From contig JACPGE010000107.1 of assembly GCA_016182605.1 (NCBI GenBank), positions 37,038 to 101,037 on the forward strand: 64,000 bases of DNA, given 5' to 3'. Below the pieces are notes generated by a model that was given only the letters and a program-made list of their open reading frames with translations, ran no database searches and was not told the DNA's origin. The DNA is from Candidatus Hydrogenedentota bacterium (lineage in GTDB: Bacteria > Hydrogenedentota > Hydrogenedentia > Hydrogenedentales > JAEUWI01). The translations under genes were made by a program, and so were the position numbers. Positions 17,320 through 26,644 of the stretch are shown in pieces (positions within the stretch are counted from its first letter, which is position 1; every line of letters starts with the position of its first letter).

Positions 17320-19593
17320 ATGGCAGCACCAAAGAAATCCGGCAGGCATGCCGAAGAGCGCGCACAGAAATTCGGCGGGCCGCCCCAGCCCGTAAACCGG
17401 AATCGCATCCGTTGGGTTGTCTACACCTTCGCCGCCATTTTCTGCGTCATCTCCCTTCGCCTCGTCTTCTTGCACCTCCGGCCGCGTGCGGAACTCACGA
17501 ATGAAGAGCGCGTTCACGTTGGCTACAGCGAGATGCACCGCGGACGCGGCGAAATCTTCGATCGCAATGGCCTTCTTCTCGCCACCGAGAAGGAAGTCCC
17601 CTCGCTCTGGGCCGACACGCGCAAAGTAAAAAACGCCCCCGAACTCGCCAAACGCCTCTCTGCCGCCTTCGGCCTCGAAGAATCCAAAGTGCTTGCGCTG
17701 CTCACGGAAAAGTCGAAGTCGGGCGATCCCATGAAGTTTGTTTGGATCAAGCGCTGGATCAATGCGATGCCCCTGGAGGAACTGGAGGCCTTCGTCAAGA
17801 CGCTGGGCGAGGGTTTCGCCCTGAAAATGGAGTCCAGCCGTTACTACCCCCAGGGGGACACCGCCGCGCACGTGATCGGCTTTGTGAACCGCAGCGGGGA
17901 TCCCTGGGAGGGGCTCGAACTCAATTTCGATCCCTGCCTGCGCGGCGTTTCCGGATTCTTTCGCGCGCGCAAAGACGGCAAGCAGCGCCTCCTCGAGTCC
18001 CTCACCCTCGAATACACCGCGCCCGCAGGTGGCGACATGGTGCAACTCACGCTCGACACCGCCATTCAGCACACCCTCGAAGAAGCCATCGATCGCCGTA
18101 TGGAGGAGTGCAAGGCCGTTGGCGGCATGGGCGTCGTCATGGATCCGCACACAGGGGCCATCCTCGCGCTCGCTACCCGCCCGGCCTTCAACGCCAACAA
18201 CTATGAAGACTACCCCAAATCGCTCTGGAAAAACCGCGCGCTGCTTGAGATGTTCGAGCCGGGCTCCGCGTTCAAGATCGTTACTGCCGCCGCTGCCCTG
18301 GAACATGGCCTAATCACCCCCGATACCATGATCGACTGCGAGAACGGGCGCTACGCCCCCTACAAACGGCGCATCATCAAAGACGTGCACAAGCTCGGAG
18401 TCGAGCCCTTCCGCCATTGTTTCGCCGAGTCCAGCAACATCGCCATGATCAAGATCGCCTCCCAGCTCGGCGAAGAGCGCCTCGATCAGTGGATCCGCCG
18501 TTTCGGCTTCGGCCAGCGCACGGCGCCCGACTTCAAGCACGAGACCGCCGGCGTGTACCGGCCCCGAAACGAGTGGTCCGGATTCTCCATGGGCTCCCTG
18601 CCGATGGGACAGGAAATCTCCGTCACGATTCTCCAACTCGCGCGGGCGTTTGGCGTTATCGCGAACGGTGGCTTCCTCGTCGATCCCTACGTGGTGGAGC
18701 GCGCCGTCAGTCAGGAGGGCGAAATCACCTACCAGCACGACATGTCGCACAAGACCCGGATTATTTCCCCCGAAACCGCCGCCACCATGGTCGATTTGAG
18801 CTATGGGGTCGTCCTCGAAGGCACGGGAGACGACGCGGCCATTCCGGAATACCGCGTCGGCGGCAAAACAGGCACCGCGCAAATCGCGAGCAAGACCCGG
18901 CGGGGCTACGAAGAGGGCCATTACACCACCGTATTTGCGGGCTTTGCGCCCATTCGCGATCCGCGCCTCGTGTGCGTGATTGTCATTCAGGAGCCCATGA
19001 TCAAGCTCCACTTTGGCGGCTATGTCTGCGGTCCCGTCTTTAAGGAAGTCATGCGCGACAGCCTGATCCGCCTCAATGTCCCCCTCGATCCCATGGAAGG
19101 CTACACGCCGCCCGAGCGGCCCGCACCCGATGCCGAAATGGACCCCGAGGATTCCGCGCCTGAAAATACCCTCTGGCTGGCCAACGCCTACGAGGAAGAA
19201 TCGGCCGCGGAAGGTGACACGGCCGGCGCCATGGAACCCGTATCGAACGAACTTGGGGATGTGGACACCGTCGTGCCGCCCATCAATCCCAAAGAACTCG
19301 ACAGTTCCCTCGAAATGCTCATGGAGCCCCTCGAGCCCCTGGAACTTGTCGCCGTGAACGAGGATAGCACCTCTACACAGCCGCGGCTCCCCGATCTGGC
19401 CGGCATGACCCGCCAACAGGTCCAGGAATCGCTTCGCGCTTTTGGTATTCCCCTGGATCCCCTGGGCACCGGGTGGGCCGTCCAGCAGTTCCCTAAACCC
19501 GGCACCCCGCTCTCCCATATCAAGATCTGTAAAGTTCAATTTTCCACCGAAAAAGCAGTTCATGAAGCACCTGAAGCCACTGTCACTCCCTGA
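17320..19593 (+). CDS. ftsI: Septal D,D-transpeptidase FtsI (PBP3) with C-terminal PASTA domain
   Basis: A class B penicillin-binding protein of 757 residues that cross-links septal peptidoglycan. It has one N-terminal membrane span (about 30-50), a dimerisation domain starting MHRGRGEIFDRNG, and a transpeptidase domain with SxxK at S316-AFK, SxN at S371-SN and KTG at K516. A linker rich in Glu and Pro then leads to a C-terminal PASTA-like domain (PDLAGMTRQQVQESL) near 695-750. The ATG at 17320 follows GGAAGAGG; an ATG at 17287 is an alternative. The end overlaps murE by 32 nt in another frame. A PASTA domain on FtsI is more usual in Gram-positives and some PVC-related bacteria. Confidence 0.95.
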   Translation: MAAPKKSGRHAEERAQKFGGPPQPVNRNRIRWVVYTFAAIFCVISLRLVFLHLRPRAELTNEERVHVGYSEMHRGRGEIFDRNGLLLATEKEVPSLWADTRKVKNAPELAKRLSAAFGLEESKVLALLTEKSKSGDPMKFVWIKRWINAMPLEELEAFVKTLGEGFALKMESSRYYPQGDTAAHVIGFVNRSGDPWEGLELNFDPCLRGVSGFFRARKDGKQRLLESLTLEYTAPAGGDMVQLTLDTAIQHTLEEAIDRRMEECKAVGGMGVVMDPHTGAILALATRPAFNANNYEDYPKSLWKNRALLEMFEPGSAFKIVTAAAALEHGLITPDTMIDCENGRYAPYKRRIIKDVHKLGVEPFRHCFAESSNIAMIKIASQLGEERLDQWIRRFGFGQRTAPDFKHETAGVYRPRNEWSGFSMGSLPMGQEISVTILQLARAFGVIANGGFLVDPYVVERAVSQEGEITYQHDMSHKTRIISPETAATMVDLSYGVVLEGTGDDAAIPEYRVGGKTGTAQIASKTRRGYEEGHYTTVFAGFAPIRDPRLVCVIVIQEPMIKLHFGGYVCGPVFKEVMRDSLIRLNVPLDPMEGYTPPERPAPDAEMDPEDSAPENTLWLANAYEEESAAEGDTAGAMEPVSNELGDVDTVVPPINPKELDSSLEMLMEPLEPLELVAVNEDSTSTQPRLPDLAGMTRQQVQESLRAFGIPLDPLGTGWAVQQFPKPGTPLSHIKICKVQFSTEKAVHEAPEATVTP

Positions 19594-21049
19594 AGTGTGT
19601 TCCCTCCTCGGCGCGGCCTTGCAGACCGCGCCTGTGCCGTCTTTTGTTGATCATGTGACGGAAGATTCCCGCCGCGTCAGAAAGGGCAGTCTCTTCGTGG
19701 CGATGGAAGGCGGCCACGCCAATGGCTATGACTTTCTCGAAGCCGCCGCGGCCCAGGGCGCCTCCGCCTTTCTCGGCGCGAAGGAACTGCCCGGCCTGCT
19801 CTACGGCGTGCCCTACCTTCGCCACCCTCACCCGCGTCAGGCACTCGGCATTCTCGCCCACGCCCTCCGCGGCAATCCCACGCAGTCCATGGCCGTCACC
19901 GGTGTTACCGGCACCAACGGCAAATCCAGCACCGTCGCCCTGGCCACCGCCATCCTGCGGGCTGCCGGCCACCGCACCGGCCAATTCGGCACCCTTGGCT
20001 ATAGCATTGGCGGAGAGACCCGCCCCGCGCCCCACACCACGCCCTTTGGCGAAACCCTTGCCGCCCTGTGTGCGGACGCCGCGGAAGCGGGCGCCACCCA
20101 CATCGTGATGGAGACCAGTTCACACGCGCTCGATCAGGAGCGAGTCGCGGGGATCCAATTCACCGTGGGGGCCTTCACCAATCTCACGCAAGACCACCTC
20201 GATTATCACGGCGGCATGGAGCGCTATTTCGCGGCCAAGGCCAAACTCTTTGAGCGTCTGCCCCAGGGCACGGGCGTCGCCGTTCTTAACCGGGGCGACG
20301 CCGCCTGGAAACAGCTTCGCGCGGCGACCACCGCGCGCGTCCTCACCTATGGCAAAGGCGGCGACTGCCGCGCGGAGTCCCTTAAACTTGCGCTGGACGC
20401 AAGCGCCTTCAACCTCGCCACGCCCTGGGGTGAAGTTCCGGTGCGTATGCAGCTCATCGGCCGCCACAATGTGGAAAACGCCCTCTGCGCCGCCACCATC
20501 GCGGGCGCCCTCGACGTGAACCTGGATCGCATTGCACAGGCGCTCAGCACCTTTGAAACCGTTCCGGGACGTTTTGAACGGATCGACATGGGCCAGCCCT
20601 TCTCCGTGGTGGTGGATTACGCCCATACCGACGATGGCCTGAAGAATGTGCTCCAAACCGCGCGCGCCCTCTGCGACAAGCGCGTCATCACCGTTTTCGG
20701 CTGCGGCGGCGATCGGGATCGCGGGAAACGCCCCAAGATGGGCGCCGTCGCGGCTCAGCTCTCCGACTATTGCATCATCACTTCAGACAATCCGCGCACG
20801 GAGGATCCCTGCCGGATTCTCCTGGATGTTGAAGTGGGCGTGCAGCGCGAGGGCAAGGAAAAACAGCAGGACTACGAAGTTATCGAATCGCGCGCCGAGG
20901 CCATTGCGCGCGCCCTGGATCTGGCCCGCCCCGGGGACATCGTGCTTATTGCGGGGAAAGGCCATGAAGACTACCAGATTATCGGCACGGAGAAGTTTCA
21001 CTTCGACGATCGGGAAGTCGCACGCGATCTGTTGAAGGACAAGTGCTGA
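19562..21049 (+). CDS. murE: UDP-N-acetylmuramoyl-L-alanyl-D-glutamate--2,6-diaminopimelate ligase
   Basis: A 495-residue Mur ligase adding the third stem-peptide residue in the cytoplasm. The ATP site TGVTGTNGKSS and the METSSHAL block are intact. The specificity motif reads DNPRTEDP; the DNPR form is known to select meso-diaminopimelate rather than lysine, so the wall is DAP-type. The start inside ftsI (32-nt overlap) has no good Shine-Dalgarno, so translation is probably coupled. murF, normally next, is absent; a non-coding gap of 386 bp follows. Confidence 0.96.
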   Translation: MKHLKPLSLPEVCSLLGAALQTAPVPSFVDHVTEDSRRVRKGSLFVAMEGGHANGYDFLEAAAAQGASAFLGAKELPGLLYGVPYLRHPHPRQALGILAHALRGNPTQSMAVTGVTGTNGKSSTVALATAILRAAGHRTGQFGTLGYSIGGETRPAPHTTPFGETLAALCADAAEAGATHIVMETSSHALDQERVAGIQFTVGAFTNLTQDHLDYHGGMERYFAAKAKLFERLPQGTGVAVLNRGDAAWKQLRAATTARVLTYGKGGDCRAESLKLALDASAFNLATPWGEVPVRMQLIGRHNVENALCAATIAGALDVNLDRIAQALSTFETVPGRFERIDMGQPFSVVVDYAHTDDGLKNVLQTARALCDKRVITVFGCGGDRDRGKRPKMGAVAAQLSDYCIITSDNPRTEDPCRILLDVEVGVQREGKEKQQDYEVIESRAEAIARALDLARPGDIVLIAGKGHEDYQIIGTEKFHFDDREVARDLLKDKC

Positions 21050-21435
21050 TGGCAGGCGCATCCGCTCAACGCGTTCAGGCCGGGGTGAGTGGCCGTCCCC
21101 TGCGCGCTCTTGGCAGGCGCGCCGCTTCGGGGCCCCGGCACAGCGAAAAGCGCGAAATCCCCGCTGCCGGCACGCCGGGCGAAAGCGCCCGCGGGCACAA
21201 TCCCCGTTGTTTGCCCGTGCACGGCTGCATGCTGCTCGCGCAGAACCCCCAGGCCTGTGCTATGATCGGGCCGGTCACAGCGCCGGATTTTCCCGCCGGC
21301 GCGCGCCCCATCTGCAATGCTCCGGCGGGCGCTTTTTCCCGCGGCGCACCCGCCACATTGGGCCCGTCAAACCCCGGTGCGCGTTCCGGCGCGCCGCTGA
21401 ATCAACGCCCCCACATGGAAAACGAAGGATAAGGA
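21050..21435. other. 386-bp gap where murF would be expected
   Basis: Nothing resembling a gene is supported. The one + frame (21043-21432) is composed of Pro, Ala, Gly and Arg and matches no family. The gap holds an intrinsic-terminator-like hairpin at 21292-21337. A TATGAT word at 21261-21266 has no good -35. mraY therefore probably has its own, unidentified promoter. Confidence 0.55.
21292..21337 (+). terminator. Intrinsic-terminator-like hairpin between murE and mraY
   Basis: CCCGCCGG at 21292-21299 pairs perfectly with CCGGCGGG at 21322-21329 across a 22-nt loop, followed by CGC and five T (21333-21337). It could end part of the transcription coming from mraZ-murE. Confidence 0.5.
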
Positions 21436-22905
21436 ATGTTCTATTACCTGGCCGTTGCGTTGATTCCGCGGATCAGCGCGCTGAATGTGCTGACCTACCA
21501 CACTGTGCGTGCGGGAGGCGCCGCATTGACCGGCTTTATCCTTTGCCTGATTCTGGGGCCGTGGGTCATCCGCCAGTTGCGCGCCCTCAAGGTGGGCCAG
21601 TTCATCAAGAAAGAGCATGTCGCCGATCTGCATGCCCTGCACAAGGGCAAGGCCGGCACCCCAACCATGGGGGGCGTGCTCATCCTGCTCTCTACCACCC
21701 TCTCGCTCTTCCTGTGGAGCCCCATGGACAACCGCCTCCTGTGGGTCGCCCTCGGCGCGCTGCTCATGCTCGGCATCGTGGGGTTTCTCGACGACTTCAT
21801 CAAGCTGCGCCGCAAACACAACGACGGCCTCAGCGCGCGCGCCAAATTCGCCGGCCAGATCCTCACCGGCGGTGTCATGGGGCTCTACCTGCTTTTCAAC
21901 CCGATCACGGTCAATCCCACCTACCTCTTCGAGCGCGACATGACCGACTGGACGCCCATCGCCCGGGCCATTCGCGAGGCACAAACGCCCGCCACCGCGC
22001 GCATCTGGAACGCCCTGAACCCGCAGACGCAAACCATCTTTCGAGAGGCCGGCGCCGAGACGGGCTTTCACCAGTTCACCCAGCAGATCATGGTGCAGCA
22101 ACTCAATGAACTCCTGGAAGACCCCACACTCTTCACCGCGGAACAGTGGGTCCCCGAAGCCGATTCCGAAGCAGACGGGCTCTTGCGCCGGGGCCGCGAG
22201 AGCCTGAGCACCCGGGAACTCCTGCGGTTGAACCGGCTCTTTCTCGAACACGCCATCCCGGATCAGTTCACGGCCACACCCGCCAATCTCCACACCCGCG
22301 TTGGCGTGCCCGGTTTCAAAAGCTGGCTTATTCCGCTGGGACCGCTGTACGTTTTCTTCGTCATCTTCATCATCGTCAGCATCTCCAACGCCGTCAACCT
22401 GACCGATGGCCTGGACGGGCTCGCCGCAGGCGCCTCCGTGGTCTCCATCGCCGCCTTCGCCGCCATCGCATACGTCGTCAGCCGCGCGGACTGGTCCAGC
22501 TATCTCTATCTCATGTACGTGCCGGAGGCCAGCGAACTCTTCGTCTTCGGCGCCGCACTCCTCGGCACAGGCCTGGGTTTCCTCTGGTACAACGCGCACC
22601 CCGCTGAGGTCTTCATGGGAGACACCGGTTCCCTTGCACTCGGCGGCGCCATCGGCACCATGGCCATCCTCACCAAGCAGGAACTCCTGCTGCCGATCAT
22701 CGCCGGACTCTTCGTCATGGAAGCCGCCAGCGTCGTCATCCAGGTGGCCTCCTTCAAACTGACCGGCAAGCGTGTTTTTCGCATGGCCCCCCTGCACCAT
22801 CACTTCGAACTGCTCGGCTGGTCCGAAACCAAAGTCACCATGCGCTTCTGGATCATCGCCTTCCTTTTTGCCATTATGAGTCTCGGAACCCTGAAGCTGC
22901 GCTGA
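21436..22905 (+). CDS. mraY: Phospho-N-acetylmuramoyl-pentapeptide transferase MraY with a large loop insertion
   Basis: The integral membrane enzyme that makes lipid I from UDP-MurNAc-pentapeptide and undecaprenyl phosphate. Diagnostic motifs are present: GTPTMGG (about 74-80), FLDDFIK (117-123), [12 protein letters not shown] (321-332), FMGDTGS (393-399) and the HHHFELLGW block near 454-462. At 489 residues it is about 130 longer than usual. The excess lies at about 160-290, between the fourth and fifth spans, where MraY normally has a short periplasmic loop. The insert is hydrophilic, rich in Glu, Gln and Leu, and keeps the frame. An RBS-like AAGGA precedes the ATG. Confidence 0.94.
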   Translation: MFYYLAVALIPRISALNVLTYHTVRAGGAALTGFILCLILGPWVIRQLRALKVGQFIKKEHVADLHALHKGKAGTPTMGGVLILLSTTLSLFLWSPMDNRLLWVALGALLMLGIVGFLDDFIKLRRKHNDGLSARAKFAGQILTGGVMGLYLLFNPITVNPTYLFERDMTDWTPIARAIREAQTPATARIWNALNPQTQTIFREAGAETGFHQFTQQIMVQQLNELLEDPTLFTAEQWVPEADSEADGLLRRGRESLSTRELLRLNRLFLEHAIPDQFTATPANLHTRVGVPGFKSWLIPLGPLYVFFVIFIIVSISNAVNLTDGLDGLAAGASVVSIAAFAAIAYVVSRADWSSYLYLMYVPEASELFVFGAALLGTGLGFLWYNAHPAEVFMGDTGSLALGGAIGTMAILTKQELLLPIIAGLFVMEAASVVIQVASFKLTGKRVFRMAPLHHHFELLGWSETKVTMRFWIIAFLFAIMSLGTLKLR

Positions 22906-22906
22906 T

Positions 22907-24283
22907 ATGCTGGACAACCTCAACAACAAAAAGATCACCATCGCGGGCACGGGGCGTTCCGCCCGGGCTGCGCTCGATCTCGTTCAGGCACGCGGCGCAC
23001 GCCCCTTTGTCAGCGACGCCGAACCCATTCCAGAGGCTTTCCGCCAAGAACTGGATCGATGCGGCATCCCCTGGGAAGATCGGGGCCACTCCCCCGCGAA
23101 ATTCGCCCAAGCCGGTCTCGTCGTACTCAGTCCAGGCGTGCCATTGCGTCAGCCGGCTATCGAGGCCGCCCTCGCCGCAGGTGTGCCGGTCATCGGCGAA
23201 CTGGAATTGGCCTCGTGGTATTGTGCCAAACCCATCCTGGCCATCACCGGCACCAACGGCAAAACCACGGCCACCCAGCTCCTGCATCACCTCGTGCAGG
23301 CCTGTGGCATGCGCTCCATGCTCGTGGGCAACAACGACACGCCCTTCTGCTCCGTCGTCGACGCACTCGCACAGGTGGACTACGTCGTCGCGGAAGTCAG
23401 CAGTTACCAGCTTGAAACCATTCTCCATTTCCGGCCTCACGTGGCCGCCGTGCTGAACATTACCCCCGATCATCTGGCGCGTCATGGCACACTGGAAGGC
23501 TATGCCGAGGCCAAGGCCCGGATCTTCATGAACCAGACTGCGGCGGACTTTGCCGTGCTCAATGGCGACGATGCGCGCGTCGCGGCCCTGCCGCTGCCCG
23601 CGGGCGCAGCACGGCGCACCTTCTCGCAGCGATCAGGCGCCCAGGTTGATATCACCCTGCGCGGCACGGAACTCTTCGACAGTTACGATCGCCGTCTTGG
23701 AGATCTCTCTGGCGTGCAACTTCCCGGTGCGCACAACCGCGAGAATATTCTGGCGGTAGTCGCGATGATGGAGTGTCTCGGCTTCGCGCCGGAATCCTAC
23801 TGGCCCGCGCTGTGCAGCTTTCCCGGCGTGGAACACCGCCTCGAGCGCGCCGGCGACTGCAATGGCGTGCGCATCATCAACGATTCGAAATCGACCAACG
23901 TGGACAGTCTCCGCGTGGCGCTGGAGAGTTTTCCAGAACCCATCGTGCTCATCGCCGGGGGCGTGGGGAAGGGGGCGCCGTATGAGCCGCTCCTCCCGCT
24001 TGTCAAAGATAGTGTGAGGGCGCTCGTCGCCATTGGCAGTGATGGACCGCGTCTTCAACGCGCCTTTGGCGGGGTCACGGCGGTGCACGCCGCGGATTCC
24101 ATGGCTGCGGCGGTCGACTTGGCAATTTCACTGGCCCGGCCGGGCGATGTCGTGCTGCTCTCTCCGGCATGCGCCAGTTTCGACTGGTACGAAAATTTCG
24201 AGGCGCGCGGGCGGGATTTCAAAGCCTGTGCCCAGATGGCAATAAATCGATTGACCGCGGCGCCGGTATCTCAACCAGGATGA
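22907..24283 (+). CDS. murD: UDP-N-acetylmuramoylalanine--D-glutamate ligase
   Basis: A cytoplasmic Mur ligase adding D-glutamate to UDP-MurNAc-L-Ala, 458 residues, of normal length. It has an N-terminal Rossmann-like UDP-binding domain (ITIAGTGRSARAAL), the ATP loop AITGTNGKTT, the NITPDHLARHG block (D/H motif) and the C-terminal domain with NDSKSTN and LLSPACASFDWYENF. It starts 1 nt after the mraY stop, and its stop overlaps an ATG that could serve ftsW. Confidence 0.96.
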   Translation: MLDNLNNKKITIAGTGRSARAALDLVQARGARPFVSDAEPIPEAFRQELDRCGIPWEDRGHSPAKFAQAGLVVLSPGVPLRQPAIEAALAAGVPVIGELELASWYCAKPILAITGTNGKTTATQLLHHLVQACGMRSMLVGNNDTPFCSVVDALAQVDYVVAEVSSYQLETILHFRPHVAAVLNITPDHLARHGTLEGYAEAKARIFMNQTAADFAVLNGDDARVAALPLPAGAARRTFSQRSGAQVDITLRGTELFDSYDRRLGDLSGVQLPGAHNRENILAVVAMMECLGFAPESYWPALCSFPGVEHRLERAGDCNGVRIINDSKSTNVDSLRVALESFPEPIVLIAGGVGKGAPYEPLLPLVKDSVRALVAIGSDGPRLQRAFGGVTAVHAADSMAAAVDLAISLARPGDVVLLSPACASFDWYENFEARGRDFKACAQMAINRLTAAPVSQPG

Positions 24284-24294
24284 GGGCAAGCAAA

Positions 24295-25428
24295 ATGGCC
24301 AAGGGAAATATTGTCGTGCAACAGGAAACCACCCTGCTCACGACCATCATCGTGGCGCTGGTGCTCTTCGGCCTCCTCATGGTCTACAGCACCAGCGGCA
24401 TTGACCCGTCTGACGCGGGCAATATGAGAAGCCAGGCCAAGGCCGCGCTTATTGGCTGCTGCATCATGTTCATCGCCGCCCGCTTCGACTACCATAACTT
24501 CGAGCGGAAATGGCTTTTCAAGCCACTGGTCCTCGCAACGCTCGCGCTCCTTGTGCTCGTGCTCGTCCCAGGTATTGGCGTTGACGTGAATGGCGCGCGG
24601 CGCTGGATACGCCTGGCAGGGTTTCAGTTTCAACCCTCGGAACTTGCCAAGTTTGCCCTGATCATGCTGCTCGCCGTGAAGCTTTCCCAGAACCGGGACG
24701 ACGTCCGTACCTTCTGGAGGGGCTTCGTGCCCACCATGATCCTCGCGGCGCTTTTTGCCGGACTCGTCGTGCTCGAAAACGACCTGGGCATCCCCTTCAT
24801 GATGTTTGCCACGGCCTATATCATGCTCTTCGTCGCGGGCATGCCGTGGCGCTACGTCATCGCCGGCGTATTTCCCGTCGCCGGCGCCATCGTGGGGCTC
24901 ATCCTGATCGCGCCCCACCGTATTGCCCGCCTCACCGGCTTCGTCGACCCCTTCGCGGATCGCGACGACAAGGGTTTTCAATTGATACAGTCTCTCACCG
25001 GATTTGCCCAAGGCGGCATCATGGGCCGCGGCGCGGGCGCAAGTGAACAGAAACTGAGTTATCTCTTCGCCGCCCACACCGATTTCATCTTTGCCGTCAT
25101 CGGCGAAGAACTCGGGCTCTTGGGCACCCTCTCTGTCGCCGGCATCTTCCTCTGCTTTGGCGTGGCCGCTTTCCGCGTCGCTGCAAAAGCCCCCGATTGC
25201 CTCGGCATGCTCCTCGCTTCCGGCATTGGATTCCTCATCACCTTTCAGGGCGCCTTTATCATGGCCGTAAGCACCGGCTTACTGCCCACCAAGGGCCTGC
25301 CCTTGCCCTTCATCAGCTACGGCGGCACCGCTCTCATCATGTTCATGGGAATGGCCGGCGTCCTCCTCAACGTCAGTCTGCAATCCCAGCAACCGGAAAG
25401 CAGCCGAAAACTCGTGCCGGCTGCCTGA
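24295..25428 (+). CDS. ftsW: SEDS-family peptidoglycan polymerase FtsW
   Basis: A 377-residue polytopic membrane protein of the SEDS family (FtsW/RodA/SpoVE), the glycosyltransferase partner of FtsI in septal wall synthesis. Typical blocks are GVDVNGARRWI, FQPSELAKFALI, GRGAGASEQKLSYLFAAHTDFIFAVI (split across conserved turns) and a late PLPFISYGGTALI. The ATG at 24295 follows GAGG at about 8 nt. An upstream ATG at 24280 overlaps the murD stop but lacks a Shine-Dalgarno. Position between murD and murG favours FtsW over RodA. Confidence 0.95.
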   Translation: MAKGNIVVQQETTLLTTIIVALVLFGLLMVYSTSGIDPSDAGNMRSQAKAALIGCCIMFIAARFDYHNFERKWLFKPLVLATLALLVLVLVPGIGVDVNGARRWIRLAGFQFQPSELAKFALIMLLAVKLSQNRDDVRTFWRGFVPTMILAALFAGLVVLENDLGIPFMMFATAYIMLFVAGMPWRYVIAGVFPVAGAIVGLILIAPHRIARLTGFVDPFADRDDKGFQLIQSLTGFAQGGIMGRGAGASEQKLSYLFAAHTDFIFAVIGEELGLLGTLSVAGIFLCFGVAAFRVAAKAPDCLGMLLASGIGFLITFQGAFIMAVSTGLLPTKGLPLPFISYGGTALIMFMGMAGVLLNVSLQSQQPESSRKLVPAA

Positions 25429-25448
25429 ATGCCGGAGGGGAGCATTCC

Positions 25449-26558
25449 ATGCGTGTAATCATTACGGGCGGCGGCACCGGGGGGCACACCTCGCCCGGGC
25501 TCGCCATTCTCGAAGAACTTGAGGCCCGAGACCCCGATCTGCGCTTCCACTGGCTTGGAAAATCCAACAGCTACGAATCCAGGTTGTGCGCACGCCGGCA
25601 TATCCCCTTCCGGAGCATTCCGGTGGCGCCCTGGCCCCGCAAGAACAAGCTCAAGCGCGCGGCCGTCCTCGTTCAACTTGCCCTCGGCGCTATCCGCTCC
25701 TGGATGTATCTTCGCAAGTTGCGTCCGCATGCCGTCATCGGCGTAGGGGGCTATGTCTCCCTCCCGCTCATGTGGACTGCCCAGCGCATGGGACTGCCCA
25801 CCTACGTCCACGAACAGAACAAACGCATGGGCATGGCAAACCGGGTGCTTGCACCCCGGGCAACCCGCGTCTTCCTCAGCTATCCCGGCACCCATGGTGA
25901 TTTCCCGGGAGAGCGGGCGCTCCTCGTGGGCAATCCCGTACGCGCCGGCTTCTTCACGCCCCCGCCCAAACACGAAGCGCGCCACAGCCTCGCTTTCGCC
26001 GAAGACGGCCCGCTTGTCTTCTTTTGCGGCGGAAGTCAGGGGGCTGCCTCGATGAATGAGGCCGTCGGCGGCGCATTGACCAGACTGATCGAGCATGGCA
26101 TTCATGTCCTTTGGATGACCGGCCCGGCCCACGTTGAATCCTGCCGCAATCGCGCACGCGCCTATCCAGACTCCCAGGTTCAGGTAGTGCCCTTCGTCGA
26201 GAACATGGTCGAGGCCTGTGCTGCCGCAGACTTGCTCGTCATGCGCGCGGGGGCCTCCACCATCGCCGAAATCGCCGCCCTGGGGCAGGCGGCTCTCCTC
26301 GTGCCGTATCCCCACGCGACCGACGGCCACCAGCTTGAAAACGCACAGGCCCTGGCGGCGGCCGGCGCGGCACTCGTGTTGGAAGAAGTTGCATTGAATT
26401 CATCGAGCTTGGCCGCCGCCATCGATGGCCTTCTTGGAAATCCCGATCGACTCCGCGCCATGGGAGCCGCCGCACGCGCCCTTGCCCACCCCAACGCCGC
26501 CGGCCAGATCGTCGAACAGCTCCTCATGGATACCTTTGGGCGCGCCTCCTCCGCGTGA
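25449..26558 (+). CDS. murG: UDP-N-acetylglucosamine--N-acetylmuramyl-(pentapeptide) pyrophosphoryl-undecaprenol N-acetylglucosamine transferase
   Basis: A peripheral membrane GT28 enzyme that converts lipid I to lipid II, 369 residues. The N-terminal glycine loop ITGGGTGGHTSPGLAI, the GVGGYVSLPL block, HEQN, and the UDP-GlcNAc-binding GGSQGA and RAGASTIAEI motifs are all present. The ATG at 25449 has GGAGGGG 9 nt upstream. It is the last wall gene of the cluster here; murC, murB, ddl and ftsQAZ do not follow. Confidence 0.96.
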   Translation: MRVIITGGGTGGHTSPGLAILEELEARDPDLRFHWLGKSNSYESRLCARRHIPFRSIPVAPWPRKNKLKRAAVLVQLALGAIRSWMYLRKLRPHAVIGVGGYVSLPLMWTAQRMGLPTYVHEQNKRMGMANRVLAPRATRVFLSYPGTHGDFPGERALLVGNPVRAGFFTPPPKHEARHSLAFAEDGPLVFFCGGSQGAASMNEAVGGALTRLIEHGIHVLWMTGPAHVESCRNRARAYPDSQVQVVPFVENMVEACAAADLLVMRAGASTIAEIAALGQAALLVPYPHATDGHQLENAQALAAAGAALVLEEVALNSSSLAAAIDGLLGNPDRLRAMGAAARALAHPNAAGQIVEQLLMDTFGRASSA

Positions 26559-26586
26559 GCGCATTCCTCGCCCCCATGAAATACTT

Positions 26587-26614
26587 TTGAATATCGTTTG
26601 GGCATGTGTATAAT
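26587..26614 (+). promoter_or_regulatory. Sigma-70 promoter for the HD-GYP gene
   Basis: TTGAAT at 26587-26592 and a perfect TATAAT at 26609-26614 are separated by 16 nt, placing the start near 26621. It lies in the 86-bp gap after murG, so the HD-GYP gene can be transcribed independently of the wall cluster. Confidence 0.7.
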
Positions 26615-26644
26615 GCGGCACACTTGTAGACGAAAGGGGCAAAC

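Noticed and set aside
21043..21432. 129-codon + frame in the murE-mraY gap, possible murF remnant
   Set aside because: It contains no Mur ligase motif (no GTNGKT loop), is Ala/Pro/Gly/Arg-rich and lacks a Shine-Dalgarno.
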